Shown here: in pieces, positions 1 to 8,936 of the stretch
Layout: each line of letters opens with the position of its first letter
Position numbering within the stretch: position 1 is the first letter of the stretch
NCBI RefSeq assembly: GCF_003386285.1
Contig: NZ_QPNC01000006.1
Location: 231,225-295,224, forward strand
DNA from: Nocardiopsis sp. FIRDI 009
Lineage (GTDB): Bacteria > Actinomycetota > Actinomycetes > Streptosporangiales > Streptosporangiaceae
Direction: 5' to 3'
Length of the DNA: 64,000 nucleotides
The notes under the pieces: generated by a model
Databases searched by the model: none
What the model was told of the DNA's origin: nothing
The model's input: the letters and a program-made list of their open reading frames with translations, nothing else
Translations under genes and position numbers: made by a program

Positions 1-33
1 CTCTCCCGACGCGTCCACGGAGCGGCGCGTGGA

Positions 34-2040
34 TCAGCCCCGGTCGGACAGGCGGGTGAAGTAGTCGAGCGCCTCGGGGTTGGCCAGGGAGTCGCGGCTG
101 ACCACCTTGTCGGGGCTCTCCCCCATCAGGATGCGCTTGACCGGGACCTCCAGGACCTTGCCGGACAGGGTGCGGGGAACGGCGGTGATCGCGCGCACGC
201 GGTCGGGGACGTGCCGGGGCGAGCAGTCGGTGCGCACCCGGCGGGCGATCTCCTTGGGCAGGTCGCCCTCCAGGTCGGCGCCGGGGCGCAGCACGGTGAA
301 CAGTTCGATCCTGGACGAGCCGTCCTTCTGCGGGACGTCCACGACCAGGGCGTCGACGACCTCGTCCAGGGCGAGGACGGCGCGGTAGATCTCGCTGGTG
401 CCCATGCGCACGCCGCCGCGGTTGATGGTCGAGTCGGAGCGGCCGTAGATGATCGCGGTCCCCCGGTCGGTGATCTCGATCCAGTCCCCGTGCCGCCAGA
501 TCCCCGGGTAGACGGAGAAGTAGCTGTCGCGCAGCCGCTCGCCGTCCGGGTCGCCCCAGAAGTACACCGGCATGGAGGGGGCGGGCTGGGTGACCACCAG
601 TTCCCCCACCTGGCCGACGAGCTCCCTGCCGTCCGGGTCCCAGGAGGCCACGGCCATGCCGAGACCCCGGGACTGGATCTCGCCCTCGTAGACGGGCAGG
701 GTGGGGGTGCCGCCGACCAGGCAGCTGCACACGTCCGTGCCGCCGCTGGTGGAGAACAGCCACAGGTCGTCGCCGAACTCCTCGTACACCCAGGCGAACG
801 CCTCCGGGCTCAGCGGGGAGCCGGTGGATCCGATCGCGCGGAGGGCGGACAGGTCGCGCCCCCGGCGGGGGTGGACGTCCTCCTTCATGCAGGAGGAGAG
901 GAACCCCGCGCTGGTGCCGAAGATGGTGACGCCCGCCCGTTCGGCCAGGTCCCAGAGCGCGCCGAGGTCCGGAGCCGCGGGGCTGCCGTCGTACAGGACG
1001 ATGGACGCCCTGGTCAGCAGCACGCTGGCCAGGAAGTTCCACATCATCCAGCCCGTGGTGGTGAACCAGAAGACCCGGTCGTCCTCGCGGGCGTCCAGGT
1101 GGAGGTGGAGGTTCTTGAGCTGTTCGAGGAGGATCCCGCCGTGGCCGTGCACGATGGCCTTGGGCAGGCCCGTGGTGCCGGAGGAGTAGAGCACCCAGAG
1201 GGGGTGGTCGAAGGGGACGGGGGTGAACTCCGGTTCGGGCGCGGCCCCGCCGTCACCGGCCGCCTCCAGCGCGCTCCAGGGCTCGGTGCCCTCCAGGTCG
1301 GCGCCGGGGGCGAGGTAGTCCAGCAGCACGGTGTGCTCGACGGTGGGCAGGGCCTCGCGCAGCTCCGCCACGACCGGACGGCGGTCGAAGTCCCTGCCGC
1401 CGTAGCGGTACCCGTCCACGGCCAGGAGCACCTTCGGTTCGATCTGCGCGAACCGGTCGATGACGCTGCGCACGCCGAAGTCGGGTGAGCAGGAGGACCA
1501 CACCGCGCCGAGGGAGGCGACCGCGTAGAACGCGGCGACGGTCTCGGGCAGGTTGGGCAGGTAGGCGACCACCCGGTCACCGGGGCCCACGCCGCGTTCG
1601 CGCAGACCGGCGGCGATCGCGGCGGTGCGGCGACGCAGTTCGCCCCAGGTCCACTCGCCGAGCGGGCGCAGCTCGGTCGCGTGGCGGATGGCGACCGCCT
1701 CGTCGTCGCGGCCCTCGAAGATGTGCCGGGCGTAGTTGAGGGTGGCGCCGGGGAACCAGCGCGCGCCCGGCATGACCCGCTCGGCGAGGACGCTCTCGTA
1801 GGGGGTCTCCGACCGGACGCCGTAGTACTCCCAGATCGCCTGCCAGAACCCCTCGACGTCGGTGACCGACCACCGCCACAGGGCGTCGTAGTCGAACGAC
1901 TCCAGGGTGGTCGCGCCCTCGCCGAAGGCGCGGACCCCCTTGTGTTCCGCCGCCCAGCGGGCGAACGCGACGATGTTCGAGGAGTCGGCCGTGGCCTCGT
2001 CCGGCTCCCAGAGCACGCGGGGCACACTGCTCTCCGTCAT
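34..2040 (-). CDS. acetoacetyl-CoA synthetase (acetoacetate-CoA ligase)
   Basis: A 668-residue ANL-superfamily adenylating enzyme, the usual length for acetoacetyl-CoA synthetases. It is expected to activate acetoacetate with ATP and CoA in the cytoplasm. The P-loop motif YSSGTTGLPKAIVHG lies near residue 280. WSSCSPDFG and LNYARHIF are characteristic of the acetoacetyl-CoA subgroup rather than acetyl-CoA synthetase. STSGGTDVC and the C-terminal TLSGKVLEVPVKR, with the catalytic lysine, are present. I chose the ATG at 2040 because GGGAAGG lies just upstream; an in-frame extension of 15 residues has no better site. Acetoacetate is a product of leucine breakdown, which fits the carboxylase operon 10 kb away, but that link is inference. 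Confidence 0.88.
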   Translation of the reverse strand: MTESSVPRVLWEPDEATADSSNIVAFARWAAEHKGVRAFGEGATTLESFDYDALWRWSVTDVEGFWQAIWEYYGVRSETPYESVLAERVMPGARWFPGATLNYARHIFEGRDDEAVAIRHATELRPLGEWTWGELRRRTAAIAAGLRERGVGPGDRVVAYLPNLPETVAAFYAVASLGAVWSSCSPDFGVRSVIDRFAQIEPKVLLAVDGYRYGGRDFDRRPVVAELREALPTVEHTVLLDYLAPGADLEGTEPWSALEAAGDGGAAPEPEFTPVPFDHPLWVLYSSGTTGLPKAIVHGHGGILLEQLKNLHLHLDAREDDRVFWFTTTGWMMWNFLASVLLTRASIVLYDGSPAAPDLGALWDLAERAGVTIFGTSAGFLSSCMKEDVHPRRGRDLSALRAIGSTGSPLSPEAFAWVYEEFGDDLWLFSTSGGTDVCSCLVGGTPTLPVYEGEIQSRGLGMAVASWDPDGRELVGQVGELVVTQPAPSMPVYFWGDPDGERLRDSYFSVYPGIWRHGDWIEITDRGTAIIYGRSDSTINRGGVRMGTSEIYRAVLALDEVVDALVVDVPQKDGSSRIELFTVLRPGADLEGDLPKEIARRVRTDCSPRHVPDRVRAITAVPRTLSGKVLEVPVKRILMGESPDKVVSRDSLANPEALDYFTRLSDRG

Positions 2041-2303
2041 TGGCCAGCCTTCCCAGTCGCATGGCTGTGTGGATGTGAGACCCATATAACACCACCGTGT
2101 GGTCGGGCTCCCGCCCCGCCCTCGGGGTTACGGAGGGCGGAAACGAGTGCGGCTCCCACGGCGGGATCGCAGGTCACCACGGGCGTGCGGGAGGTGTGGC
2201 GGGTCCACCCACGGGTGGACGCCAGAGGGTGGGAAGGCCACCTTGACGACCGCGGTAAGGCCGTGTGATGGGATGACCGGACGTCACAACGGGTGACGTG
2301 GGG

Positions 2304-2978
2304 TCAGGCTCCGCGCAGGACCTCGACGGCGGCGACCGGTGAGTCGACGACCACGGCCCCGGTGGCCTCCAGCCGCTCCCTGGCCATGAGCCCGCTGGCG
2401 ACCAGGAGCGCGTTCGCCCCGGCCTCGTGCGCGGCGCGCGCGTCGTCGTCGATGTCCCCGATCAGCACGACCTTGGCGGGGTCGATCCCCTGCCGGTCGA
2501 GGTGGTGCACGAGGTGCTCTGCCTTGGAGTCCTTCACGGTCGCGAACCGGCGGCCGTCCACCCGGGTGAAGTGCGGGTCGAGGCCGCGATCGGCGATCAG
2601 CGGGACCAGGTGCTCGTGCGAGGCCATGGACAGCAGCGACTGCGTGCCTCCGTCACCGGCCCAGTCATGCAGGACGTCGGGCACCCCGTCGGCCAGCCGG
2701 CAGGCGGGCAGGTGCTCGAGGTAGCTGCGGTCGTAGAGCCGCTCGGCCTCCTCCCACTCGCCGTCCTCGAAGGCCCGGCCCAGCAGGTCCTCGTAGCAGG
2801 GGATGAGGGGGCGCCGGAACACGGAGCGCCAGTACTCCATCTGCACCGGGGGGCGGCCGAACCTGGCGCACACGGCGTTCACGGCGGCGAGGTTGGCGTG
2901 GTTGTCGTCCAGGAGGGTGCCGTTCCAGTCCCAGACGATGTGGGTGATGTCGCGTCGGTCAAAAGTCGTCTCAGCCAT
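2304..2978 (-). CDS. HAD-superfamily hydrolase
   Basis: A 224-residue cytoplasmic HAD phosphatase-like protein with a helical cap. Motif I reads VWDWNGTLLDD, so the second aspartate of DxDxT is asparagine; this variant is seen in some HAD lineages and weakens a phosphatase assignment. Motif IV is LIGDIDDDARAAHEAGA. The C-terminal half resembles phosphoglycolate phosphatase-like proteins. The ATG at 2978 is preceded by AAGGTG, and a longer in-frame start lacks a site. The substrate cannot be read from the sequence. The gene stands alone between acetoacetyl-CoA synthetase and a DUF4126 gene, all on the minus strand. Confidence 0.8.
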   Translation of the reverse strand: MAETTFDRRDITHIVWDWNGTLLDDNHANLAAVNAVCARFGRPPVQMEYWRSVFRRPLIPCYEDLLGRAFEDGEWEEAERLYDRSYLEHLPACRLADGVPDVLHDWAGDGGTQSLLSMASHEHLVPLIADRGLDPHFTRVDGRRFATVKDSKAEHLVHHLDRQGIDPAKVVLIGDIDDDARAAHEAGANALLVASGLMARERLEATGAVVVDSPVAAVEVLRGA

Positions 2979-3071
2979 TGTGAGCACCTTATGGGCAGCC
3001 GGGCCGCACCGGAATGCGTCGTTCGCCACCCCTCGGCCCGTCCACGCGCCCGCCTCGCCCCTCCGGTCGCC

Positions 3072-3692
3072 TCAGGTCACGTCCGGTTCGGCCGCGCACT
3101 CCCCGCGTCGCCGCCCCCTCAGTCGGCGCCTGCGCCGCACGGCCCAGACCCCGGCGAGGACCATGCCGGGGAACACGACGAGAATGAGGATCGGCAGCAG
3201 GATCGCCAGGACCGCCGTGACGGCGCTGACGACGTCCTCGACCACCGAGACGACCGGACCTCCCGCGCCGCCGGTCAGGGTGTTGACCACCGGCCGGGAC
3301 ACGGCCTTGAGGACGTGGAAGACGAGCGCGACGACGACACCCGCCAGGACCGCGCTCCAGTCGACACCGTCCCCGGCGGTGGCGGCGCCCAGCTCGGACA
3401 GCTCGACGGAGGTCGCGCCCGCACCGAACGTGATGCCTCCCGCGGAGGGGCGGACCACGGTCTGCACGGCGTCGTTGAGGCTGTCCACCGCGGGAACCTT
3501 GTCCGCGGCGAACTCGACCACCAGCAGGACCGTGAGGCACACGAGGGTGACGGGGTGCTCCAGCCACGACCAGGCGGAGCCGAGGGGGACGAGGTCGGTG
3601 AAGCGGGCGAGCAGACCGACGAGGAGGAGGGGTATGTAGGCGTTCAGCCCCGACGCCGAGGACAGCCCCAGGCCGGTGAGGGTGGCGATCAT
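3072..3692 (-). CDS. DUF4126 family membrane protein
   Basis: A 206-residue integral membrane protein. The N-terminus reads LGLSSASGLNAYIPLLLVGL, the signature of DUF4126 proteins, whose function is unknown. Further hydrophobic helices occur near residues 55-70, 115-135 and 160-185. The C-terminus is arginine-rich and probably cytoplasmic. The ATG at 3692 begins directly at the conserved block; the 28-residue upstream extension is arginine- and proline-rich and looks non-coding. No partner gene is evident nearby. Confidence 0.75.
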   Translation of the reverse strand: MIATLTGLGLSSASGLNAYIPLLLVGLLARFTDLVPLGSAWSWLEHPVTLVCLTVLLVVEFAADKVPAVDSLNDAVQTVVRPSAGGITFGAGATSVELSELGAATAGDGVDWSAVLAGVVVALVFHVLKAVSRPVVNTLTGGAGGPVVSVVEDVVSAVTAVLAILLPILILVVFPGMVLAGVWAVRRRRRLRGRRRGECAAEPDVT

Positions 3693-3838
3693 GCGCTTCC
3701 TTCGTGTTCTCCGTGGCGGAGGGGACGCACCCGCGGCACGCCCCCTCCCCACACCGGTGTACACGTGTTGACGCACACGCGCCGCCCGTGGTTTCGGCCC
3801 GGGGCTCGGGCTGGAGGTCCGGCCCCGGGCCGCCCGGA

Positions 3839-5341
3839 TCAGCTCCGGCGCCTACGGGCCGCGATCAGCGCGGTGGCACCGGCCGAGACGACCACGAGTC
3901 CGGCGACCACCATGGCGGCGATCCCGGTTCCGGTCAGCGCCAGACGGTCACCGAAGCCGCTCTCGGAGTGATCCACCAGACGCTTGTCCGCGCGGCCCTC
4001 CCCGAACTCGGTGAATTCGGTCAACTCGGTCTCGGCGTCGGACTCGGCATCCGCGCCGGAGTCGGCGTCGGCCACCTCCCGACCGTCCTCGTACGAGAGC
4101 CGGTGGGAGTCGTAGGGGTAGTACGGATCATCCGTCGGTGACGGCTCCGGGCTGGGGCTCGGAGAAGGCGACGGGGAGGGCTCCGGAGACGGGCTCGGGC
4201 TCGGAGACGGGGAGGGTTCCGGGCTGGGCGAAGGACTGGGCTCCGGGCTGGGGCTCGGGCTCGGAGAAGGCGACGGGCTCGGGCTGGGTTCCGGGCTCGG
4301 GGAAGGACTGGGCTCCGGGCTCGGTGACGGCGACGGGGAGGGGCTCGGAGAAGGCGACGGGCTCGGGCTGGGTTCCGGGCTCGGAGAAGGCGACGGGCTC
4401 GGGCTGGGTTCCGGGCTCGGAGAAGGCGACGGGCTCGGGCTGGGTTCCGGGCTCGGGGAAGGACTGGGCTCCGGGCTCGGTGACGGCGACGGGGAGGGGC
4501 TCGGGCTGGGCGACGGGTCCAGCGGAGCACAGTCCATCGTGACGTCGCCCAGGATCAGGTCGAAGAGCGTCACCGTCTCTCCGATGGGCTGACCGCTCTC
4601 GTCGAGGAGCTGCGCCGTGGCCGACAGGGCGAGTTCGGCGTGCCCCCGGCTCCCCTCGGCCTCCTGGACCTGCTGGGTGGTCACGAGAACCCGGACACCG
4701 GACGTCCCCGGCCCGTAGTCGCCCATGAAGTCGAGGGCGGTCGTCTGGAGTTGCTGGGAGACCGGGACCGTCCGGCCGAAGACCGAGACGGACACCGCGG
4801 CCGTCAGGAAGATCGGGTCGTGCGGGAAGGTGCAGTTGACGCTGTTCTGCCAGGTGGCGACGTCAAGGACCTGGGTGAGTCCGCCCGCGGCCGGGGTTCC
4901 CTCGTTCACGATCACCTGGGCGGGCCCGGTCGTACCCTCGGGCGGCGGCACCAGCAACTGGGTGAACGCCCCGTCCGCCCTGGCACGCGCGCTCGACGGG
5001 TTGAGGGTGGTCTCCACGACGGCGGTCCCCGTCGCGGAGGGGACGTTGTCGTCGATCACCGACGCGGCCCCGGAACCGATGTTCCACTCCTGCGCGGCGT
5101 CTGCGCCACCGACCTCGGCCACGCCACGGCTGCCCGTGACGGCGCCGGAACCGTAGACGGCCGGGTCCAGCGTGAGCTGGGCCCACGTGCTCGTCGCGTA
5201 GGGCGTCGCGGGCTGGGCCTCGACTCCGGGCATGCCCAAGGTGGCGCCGACGACGATCAGCCCGGACGCCGTCAGCGCCGAGACTGACGCGACGGCACCT
5301 GTCCGAGCCTTTCTCACCATAGTTTCACGAAGAGTATTCAA
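3839..5341 (-). CDS. secreted, sortase-anchored Ser-Pro repeat surface protein
   Basis: A 500-residue cell-surface protein. An N-terminal signal peptide (positively charged MVRKAR, hydrophobic core to about residue 40) is followed by a beta-rich ectodomain of about 240 residues resembling choice-of-anchor domains. A stalk of about 125 residues of SPSPSPEP repeats follows, then an acidic stretch. The end carries LALTG, a hydrophobic helix and an RRRRS tail. LAxTG is the motif of actinobacterial class E sortases, so covalent peptidoglycan attachment is expected. A TTG at 5341 has AGGGTG seven bases upstream; an ATG at 5320 is the alternative and lacks a clear site. The ectodomain ligand or function is unknown. 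No sortase gene is in the window. Confidence 0.72.
   Translation of the reverse strand: MNTLRETMVRKARTGAVASVSALTASGLIVVGATLGMPGVEAQPATPYATSTWAQLTLDPAVYGSGAVTGSRGVAEVGGADAAQEWNIGSGAASVIDDNVPSATGTAVVETTLNPSSARARADGAFTQLLVPPPEGTTGPAQVIVNEGTPAAGGLTQVLDVATWQNSVNCTFPHDPIFLTAAVSVSVFGRTVPVSQQLQTTALDFMGDYGPGTSGVRVLVTTQQVQEAEGSRGHAELALSATAQLLDESGQPIGETVTLFDLILGDVTMDCAPLDPSPSPSPSPSPSPSPEPSPSPSPEPSPSPSPSPSPEPSPSPSPSPSPEPSPSPSPSPSPSPSPSPSPEPSPSPSPEPSPSPSPSPSPSPSPEPSPSPSPEPSPSPSPSPSPEPSPSPSPSPSPEPSPTDDPYYPYDSHRLSYEDGREVADADSGADAESDAETELTEFTEFGEGRADKRLVDHSESGFGDRLALTGTGIAAMVVAGLVVVSAGATALIAARRRRS
4137..4518 (-). repeat. tandem repeats encoding the Ser-Pro stalk
   Basis: Imperfect units of about 18 and 24 bases (GGCTCGGGCTGGGTTCCG-like on the plus strand) are repeated for about 380 bases inside the surface-protein gene. 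They encode SPSPEPSPSP. The blocks show long internal identities, so copy number probably changes by slippage or recombination, altering stalk length without breaking the frame. Confidence 0.85.
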
Positions 5342-5587
5342 GTGATCACCCTATGTAGTTACAGCTGGCCAGACTGTCCAACGGTAGCCAGCGAACGCAA
5401 CCACGGCCGAGGCGCCGGAGGGCGACACGCGTCAAGATCAGGCAAACTTCAATGGCGGGAACCGAGAACCGGTGAGCGCGCGACCCCGTCCGATTCGTGC
5501 GGAGAACTCCCCCGCGCCGAACCGGCCAGAACGCGCCCACCACGGTCGCACGCACCGGAGGAATGCACCCGAATCCTCCGCCGTTGA

Positions 5588-5604
5588 ATACCGCGTAGGG
5601 GTAT
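5588..5604. promoter_or_regulatory. CsoR-type operator
   Basis: ATACC-gcgtagg-GGTAT is a perfect 5-base inverted repeat with a G-rich core, 41 bases upstream of the csoR start. It matches the general form of actinobacterial CsoR operators (TACCC...GGGTA). Autorepression relieved by Cu(I) is the expected logic. Confidence 0.6.
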
Positions 5605-5644
5605 ACTCATCGCATCTGAACAGGGACGACACGGAAACGGCGAC

Positions 5645-5935
5645 ATGGCGGCAACGCACGGCTACAGCAACGACAAGCAGAGTCACATCAACCGACTGCG
5701 CCGCATCGAGGGACAGATCCGCGGCCTCCAACGCATGGTCGAGGACGACCAGTACTGCATCGACATCCTCACCCAGACCTCGGCGGTGAACAAAGCGCTG
5801 CGCTCCTTCGCTCTGTCCATGCTCGACGAGCACCTCAAGCACTGTGTCGCGCACGCCGTCGCCAGCGGCGGCGACGAGGCCGACGAGAAGGTCCGCGAGG
5901 CCTCCGACGCGATCGCCCGACTGGTCCGCTCCTGA
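5645..5935 (+). CDS. csoR: CsoR family copper-sensing repressor
   Basis: A 96-residue all-helical DUF156/CsoR repressor. The Cu(I) ligand set is visible: Cys in QYCIDILTQ and His/Cys in EHLKHC, corresponding to the Cys-His-Cys triad of mycobacterial CsoR. This argues for copper rather than formaldehyde (FrmR) or nickel (RcnR) sensing. The N-terminal INRLRRIEGQIRGLQRM is the typical DNA-facing helix. A CsoR-type inverted repeat lies just upstream. No copper ATPase or chaperone gene is adjacent; the next gene is a membrane protein 53 bases downstream, so the usual copper operon appears split. Confidence 0.88.
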   Translation: MAATHGYSNDKQSHINRLRRIEGQIRGLQRMVEDDQYCIDILTQTSAVNKALRSFALSMLDEHLKHCVAHAVASGGDEADEKVREASDAIARLVRS

Positions 5936-5988
5936 CCCACGGCGCCCGCGGCCTCCCCCGAGCCCGCGCGGCGCGATGAACGCGCGTC

Positions 5989-6720
5989 ATGTCCCCCACC
6001 ACCCCCTCCCCCTCCGATCCCCAGGAGAACAGCCGTTCCCGCGAGATCGAACGCCGACTGGCCGTGCCCGTGCTCGTGTCGGCGCTCGTCTCCGTGCCCG
6101 CCGTCTTCCTCGACCTGTGGGGCAGCGGAGCCTGGTCGACCGTCGGTGGCGCGGTCACCCGGCTCGCCGGGCTCCTGCTCTGGGTCGAGTGGGCGGTGCT
6201 CTTCGCGTCGGCCGAGAACCGGCGCGCGTGGCTGCGCAGACACCTGTGGATGACGGTCGTCGCGGCCGTGACCGTCCCCGCCGTCCTGTTCGCGCTCGGT
6301 CCGGCCCAGGTCCTGCGCCTGCTGCGGATCGTGGGCACGCTGCACCTGTTGCGGGTCACCCGGATCGTCCAGGCGGGCGGCATGCTGCGGCGGCGGATGG
6401 GCCTCACCGGGCGCTGGGGCACCGCCGTGACCGTCACCACCACGCTGCTGGCGGCCGTCTTCGTCACCGCGATCCTGGCCGATCCGGGTTCGGCCAGCCG
6501 CCGGGTCCTGGACGACACGATCGACGCCTACGGATGGTGGCCGACGGCCGCGGCGATCGCCCTGGCCCTGGGAGCGACCGCCGTCGTCGTCCTGCACCGC
6601 TGGGCCCGCCTCCGGGACCTGCGCTCCCCCGGAGGCCGAACATCAGCGCGGTCCACCGGGAACCCCGATCCCCCCGAGGACGGGGAGCCTTCGGAGCCCG
6701 GTCCTCAGTCCTCGCCGTAA
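5989..6720 (+). CDS. membrane protein with voltage-sensor-like helices
   Basis: A 243-residue protein with about five membrane helices after a 25-residue hydrophilic N-terminus. One helix (VLRLLRIVGTLHLLRVTRIV) carries arginines at three- to four-residue spacing, like the S4 helix of voltage-gated channels. No potassium selectivity filter (TVGYG) is present, so it may be a pore-less sensor or a truncated ion channel. It starts 53 bases after csoR and may be co-transcribed with it. Its last 16 bases overlap the end of the convergent NADH dehydrogenase gene. The function is unknown. Confidence 0.6.
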   Translation: MSPTTPSPSDPQENSRSREIERRLAVPVLVSALVSVPAVFLDLWGSGAWSTVGGAVTRLAGLLLWVEWAVLFASAENRRAWLRRHLWMTVVAAVTVPAVLFALGPAQVLRLLRIVGTLHLLRVTRIVQAGGMLRRRMGLTGRWGTAVTVTTTLLAAVFVTAILADPGSASRRVLDDTIDAYGWWPTAAAIALALGATAVVVLHRWARLRDLRSPGGRTSARSTGNPDPPEDGEPSEPGPQSSP

Positions 6721-8081
6721 CGCGCGCGCAGGTTCTCCATCAGACGGGCGCCCTCCCGGCGCGAGGTGTCCGCGTCCAGATAGTCCACCGCCTCCTTGTC
6801 CACGAACGAGGACGGTCTGCCGTCGTCGGCGAAACCGAGCCGCGACACCTCGCCGCCGGTGAGGGCGCGGATCCCCCAGTTGGCCAGGATCCGGGCCCGG
6901 GCGGGGGTGGAGGGCACGGCCGCCAGATGGTAGCCGCGGGTGGCCGCCAGCGCGGGCGGTCCGCTCAGGTCGAACTTGAGCACCCGGGCCAGCGCGTCCT
7001 TGCCGCTCAGGTCCACGACCAGCCCCATGTCGCGGTGTCGGAACTCGTCGAGCGGACGACCCAGGATCGAGGCGACCACGTTGGAGGCGACGGTGGCGGC
7101 CTGGCGGCTGGCGTACTGGGCGGTCGGAGGACAGTAGGTGTGCTCCGTGTGGGCGAGGTTGGGCACCGCGGCGGCGTCGCCGAGGGCGAACACGTCGTCC
7201 AGACCGGGGACCCGCAGATCGGCGCCGACCTCCAGCCGCCCGTGATCCGTGGGCTTGTCGAGCGTGGTCATGAGCGGGCTCGGCGCGACACCGGCCGTCC
7301 AGATGAGGGTGCGGCAGGGCAGGGCCCGGCCGTCGGTCAGGACGACCTTGTCGGCGGTGACCTCGCGGACGGTGACCTTGAGCCTGACCTCGATCCCCAT
7401 TCCACGGAGCATGTCCAGCGCCTTGCGGCCGAGACGTTCGCCCAGCTCGGGCAGGACCTTGGGCGCGATGTCGACCAGGTGCCAGCTGATCGCTGCGCGC
7501 AGCTCGGGATAGCGGCGGGCCGCCTCCTCGGTGAGCCGCATCAGTGAGGCCGCTGTCTCCACTCCGGTGTAGCCGCCCCCGACCACGATGAACCGGCAGC
7601 GCTCCTCGCGTTCGAGCGGATCCCGGCTGTCGTTGGCCAACTCCAGCTGGGCGAGTACGTGGTCGCGCAGGAGCACGGCCTCGGCGAGGGTCTTGGCCCC
7701 GTAGGCGTGCTCGCTCAGACCGGGGATGTCGAAGGACCGGGTGAGCCCGCCGGGTGCGAGGACCAGGCGGTCGTAGGGGCACGGCGCGAGTTCGCCGGTC
7801 GGACGCCGGACGACGACCGTCCGGTCCGCGGTGTCGACCCCCACGGCGTGTCCGGGGATGAGCCTGGTGTCGCGGGTGAGCCGGTGCACGGACATCGCGA
7901 CGGACTGGGGGGTGAGCATCCCGGACGCGACCTGGGGCAGCAGCGGGCTGTAGAGCATGTAGTCGTGCGGGGCGACGAGGGCGATGTCGGCCATCCCCCT
8001 CGGGATCCGGCGTTCGAGGTGACGCAGGGTGTGGAGCCCGCCGAAGCCCGCTCCGACCACCACGATGCGAGGCCGAGACAT
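6705..8081 (-). CDS. ndh: type II NADH dehydrogenase (NDH-2)
   Basis: A 458-residue flavoprotein, close to the usual NDH-2 length. It transfers electrons from NADH to menaquinone at the inner face of the membrane without proton pumping. The FAD-binding motif VVVGAGFGGLHTLRHLE is at residues 6-22. The NADH-binding Rossmann motif is FIVVGGGYTGVETAASL, and the FAD aspartate motif is VFALGDAAAV. The ATG at 8081 is preceded by AGAAGGA; a 31-residue upstream extension lacks family similarity. The last bases overlap the convergent gene by 16. Confidence 0.88.
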   Translation of the reverse strand: MSRPRIVVVGAGFGGLHTLRHLERRIPRGMADIALVAPHDYMLYSPLLPQVASGMLTPQSVAMSVHRLTRDTRLIPGHAVGVDTADRTVVVRRPTGELAPCPYDRLVLAPGGLTRSFDIPGLSEHAYGAKTLAEAVLLRDHVLAQLELANDSRDPLEREERCRFIVVGGGYTGVETAASLMRLTEEAARRYPELRAAISWHLVDIAPKVLPELGERLGRKALDMLRGMGIEVRLKVTVREVTADKVVLTDGRALPCRTLIWTAGVAPSPLMTTLDKPTDHGRLEVGADLRVPGLDDVFALGDAAAVPNLAHTEHTYCPPTAQYASRQAATVASNVVASILGRPLDEFRHRDMGLVVDLSGKDALARVLKFDLSGPPALAATRGYHLAAVPSTPARARILANWGIRALTGGEVSRLGFADDGRPSSFVDKEAVDYLDADTSRREGARLMENLRARYGED

Positions 8082-8347
8082 CAGTTCACCGTTCCTTCTG
8101 CGCGTCTGGTCACCACCGAACGCGGGCGTACCCGTCGGCGGGTGTTCGTACGGCCCCGCGGCGACGACCCGCACGAGAGGTTTGCGTGCCTTTGTTGGCC
8201 CTTGTCCGTGGCCGCGAAAGCCATACGGGTGCTTCAGGGCCCCGTAACCCGCACATGACCCGACAGGACGGACACTTGTTGACTGTGTGTGGTCATGTGA
8301 ACACGAAATGCATGGCCACGTGAGACCGAAGGGAGCAGGGAACGCGT

Positions 8348-8791
8348 ATGCGTGCGTTCACCAAGATCGCCGTCGCCTCGGCACTGGCCGGGGGACTGTC
8401 CGTCATCGGGCTCGGGAGCGCCCTCGCACAGCCGCCGGACGACCCGGTGGAGACGGTGGAGGAGACCACCGAGGGGGTCACCGGGACCGCCGAGGACGCG
8501 ACGGAGGACCTCCCCGAGGTGTCGCCGGAGGCGGCAGCCCTGCTGGAGGACCCGGCGGTCCGCGAGCTCCTGTCGAACCCGGAGGCGGTCGAGCTGCTCG
8601 GCGACCCCGACGCGGTGGCGGCCATCGGACGGCTCCTGCAGACGGAGGACCCGCTCGGCACGCTGGAGGCGGTCGACGTGGGCGCCGTCGAGGACGCCAC
8701 CGGGACCGTCGGCGGCGTGGAGGACACGGTCGGCGGGGCGACCGACCCCGTCGAGGGCGCGACCACCGATCCCGTCGGCGGCCTGGTCTGA
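8348..8791 (+). CDS. small acidic secreted protein
   Basis: A 147-residue protein with a clear signal peptide (MRAFTKIAVASALAGGLSV, cleavage probably after SALA). The mature part is very acidic, rich in Glu, Asp, Thr and Gly. It has degenerate EDATGTVGGVEDTVGG-like repeats and a leucine-rich stretch (LLEDPAVRELLSNPEAVELL) that may form a helix. I recognise no family. A GGGAGCAGGGAA stretch precedes the ATG. A strong terminator follows 15 bases after the stop, so it is a single-gene transcript. Confidence 0.72.
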   Translation: MRAFTKIAVASALAGGLSVIGLGSALAQPPDDPVETVEETTEGVTGTAEDATEDLPEVSPEAAALLEDPAVRELLSNPEAVELLGDPDAVAAIGRLLQTEDPLGTLEAVDVGAVEDATGTVGGVEDTVGGATDPVEGATTDPVGGLV

Positions 8792-8805
8792 GCCGCGGAT
8801 CACAC

Positions 8806-8843
8806 GCCACACCCCCCGAGGCGGGCGCCTCGGGGGGTGTGGC
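8806..8843 (+). terminator. strong hairpin terminator
   Basis: A perfect 17-bp stem (8806-8822 with 8827-8843) with a 4-base loop, directly after the small secreted protein gene. There is no U-tract, as is common in actinobacteria. Confidence 0.8.
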
Positions 8844-8936
8844 GCGCACGGACACCACGCACCGCGTACCCGGCCGCGGCGGAGCCCCGCCGCACCGAAC
8901 CGACACCGACTCTCCATCCCACGGGAGCACACAGCG

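Noticed and set aside
4021..4530. Arg/Ala-rich open frames over the Ser-Pro repeat
   Set aside because: Alternative frames of the repeated DNA; only the SPSPEP frame has a signal peptide and an anchor.
5342..5587. Small ORFs between the surface protein and csoR
   Set aside because: Overlapping frames on both strands with no ribosome binding site; the segment is better explained as divergent promoters.
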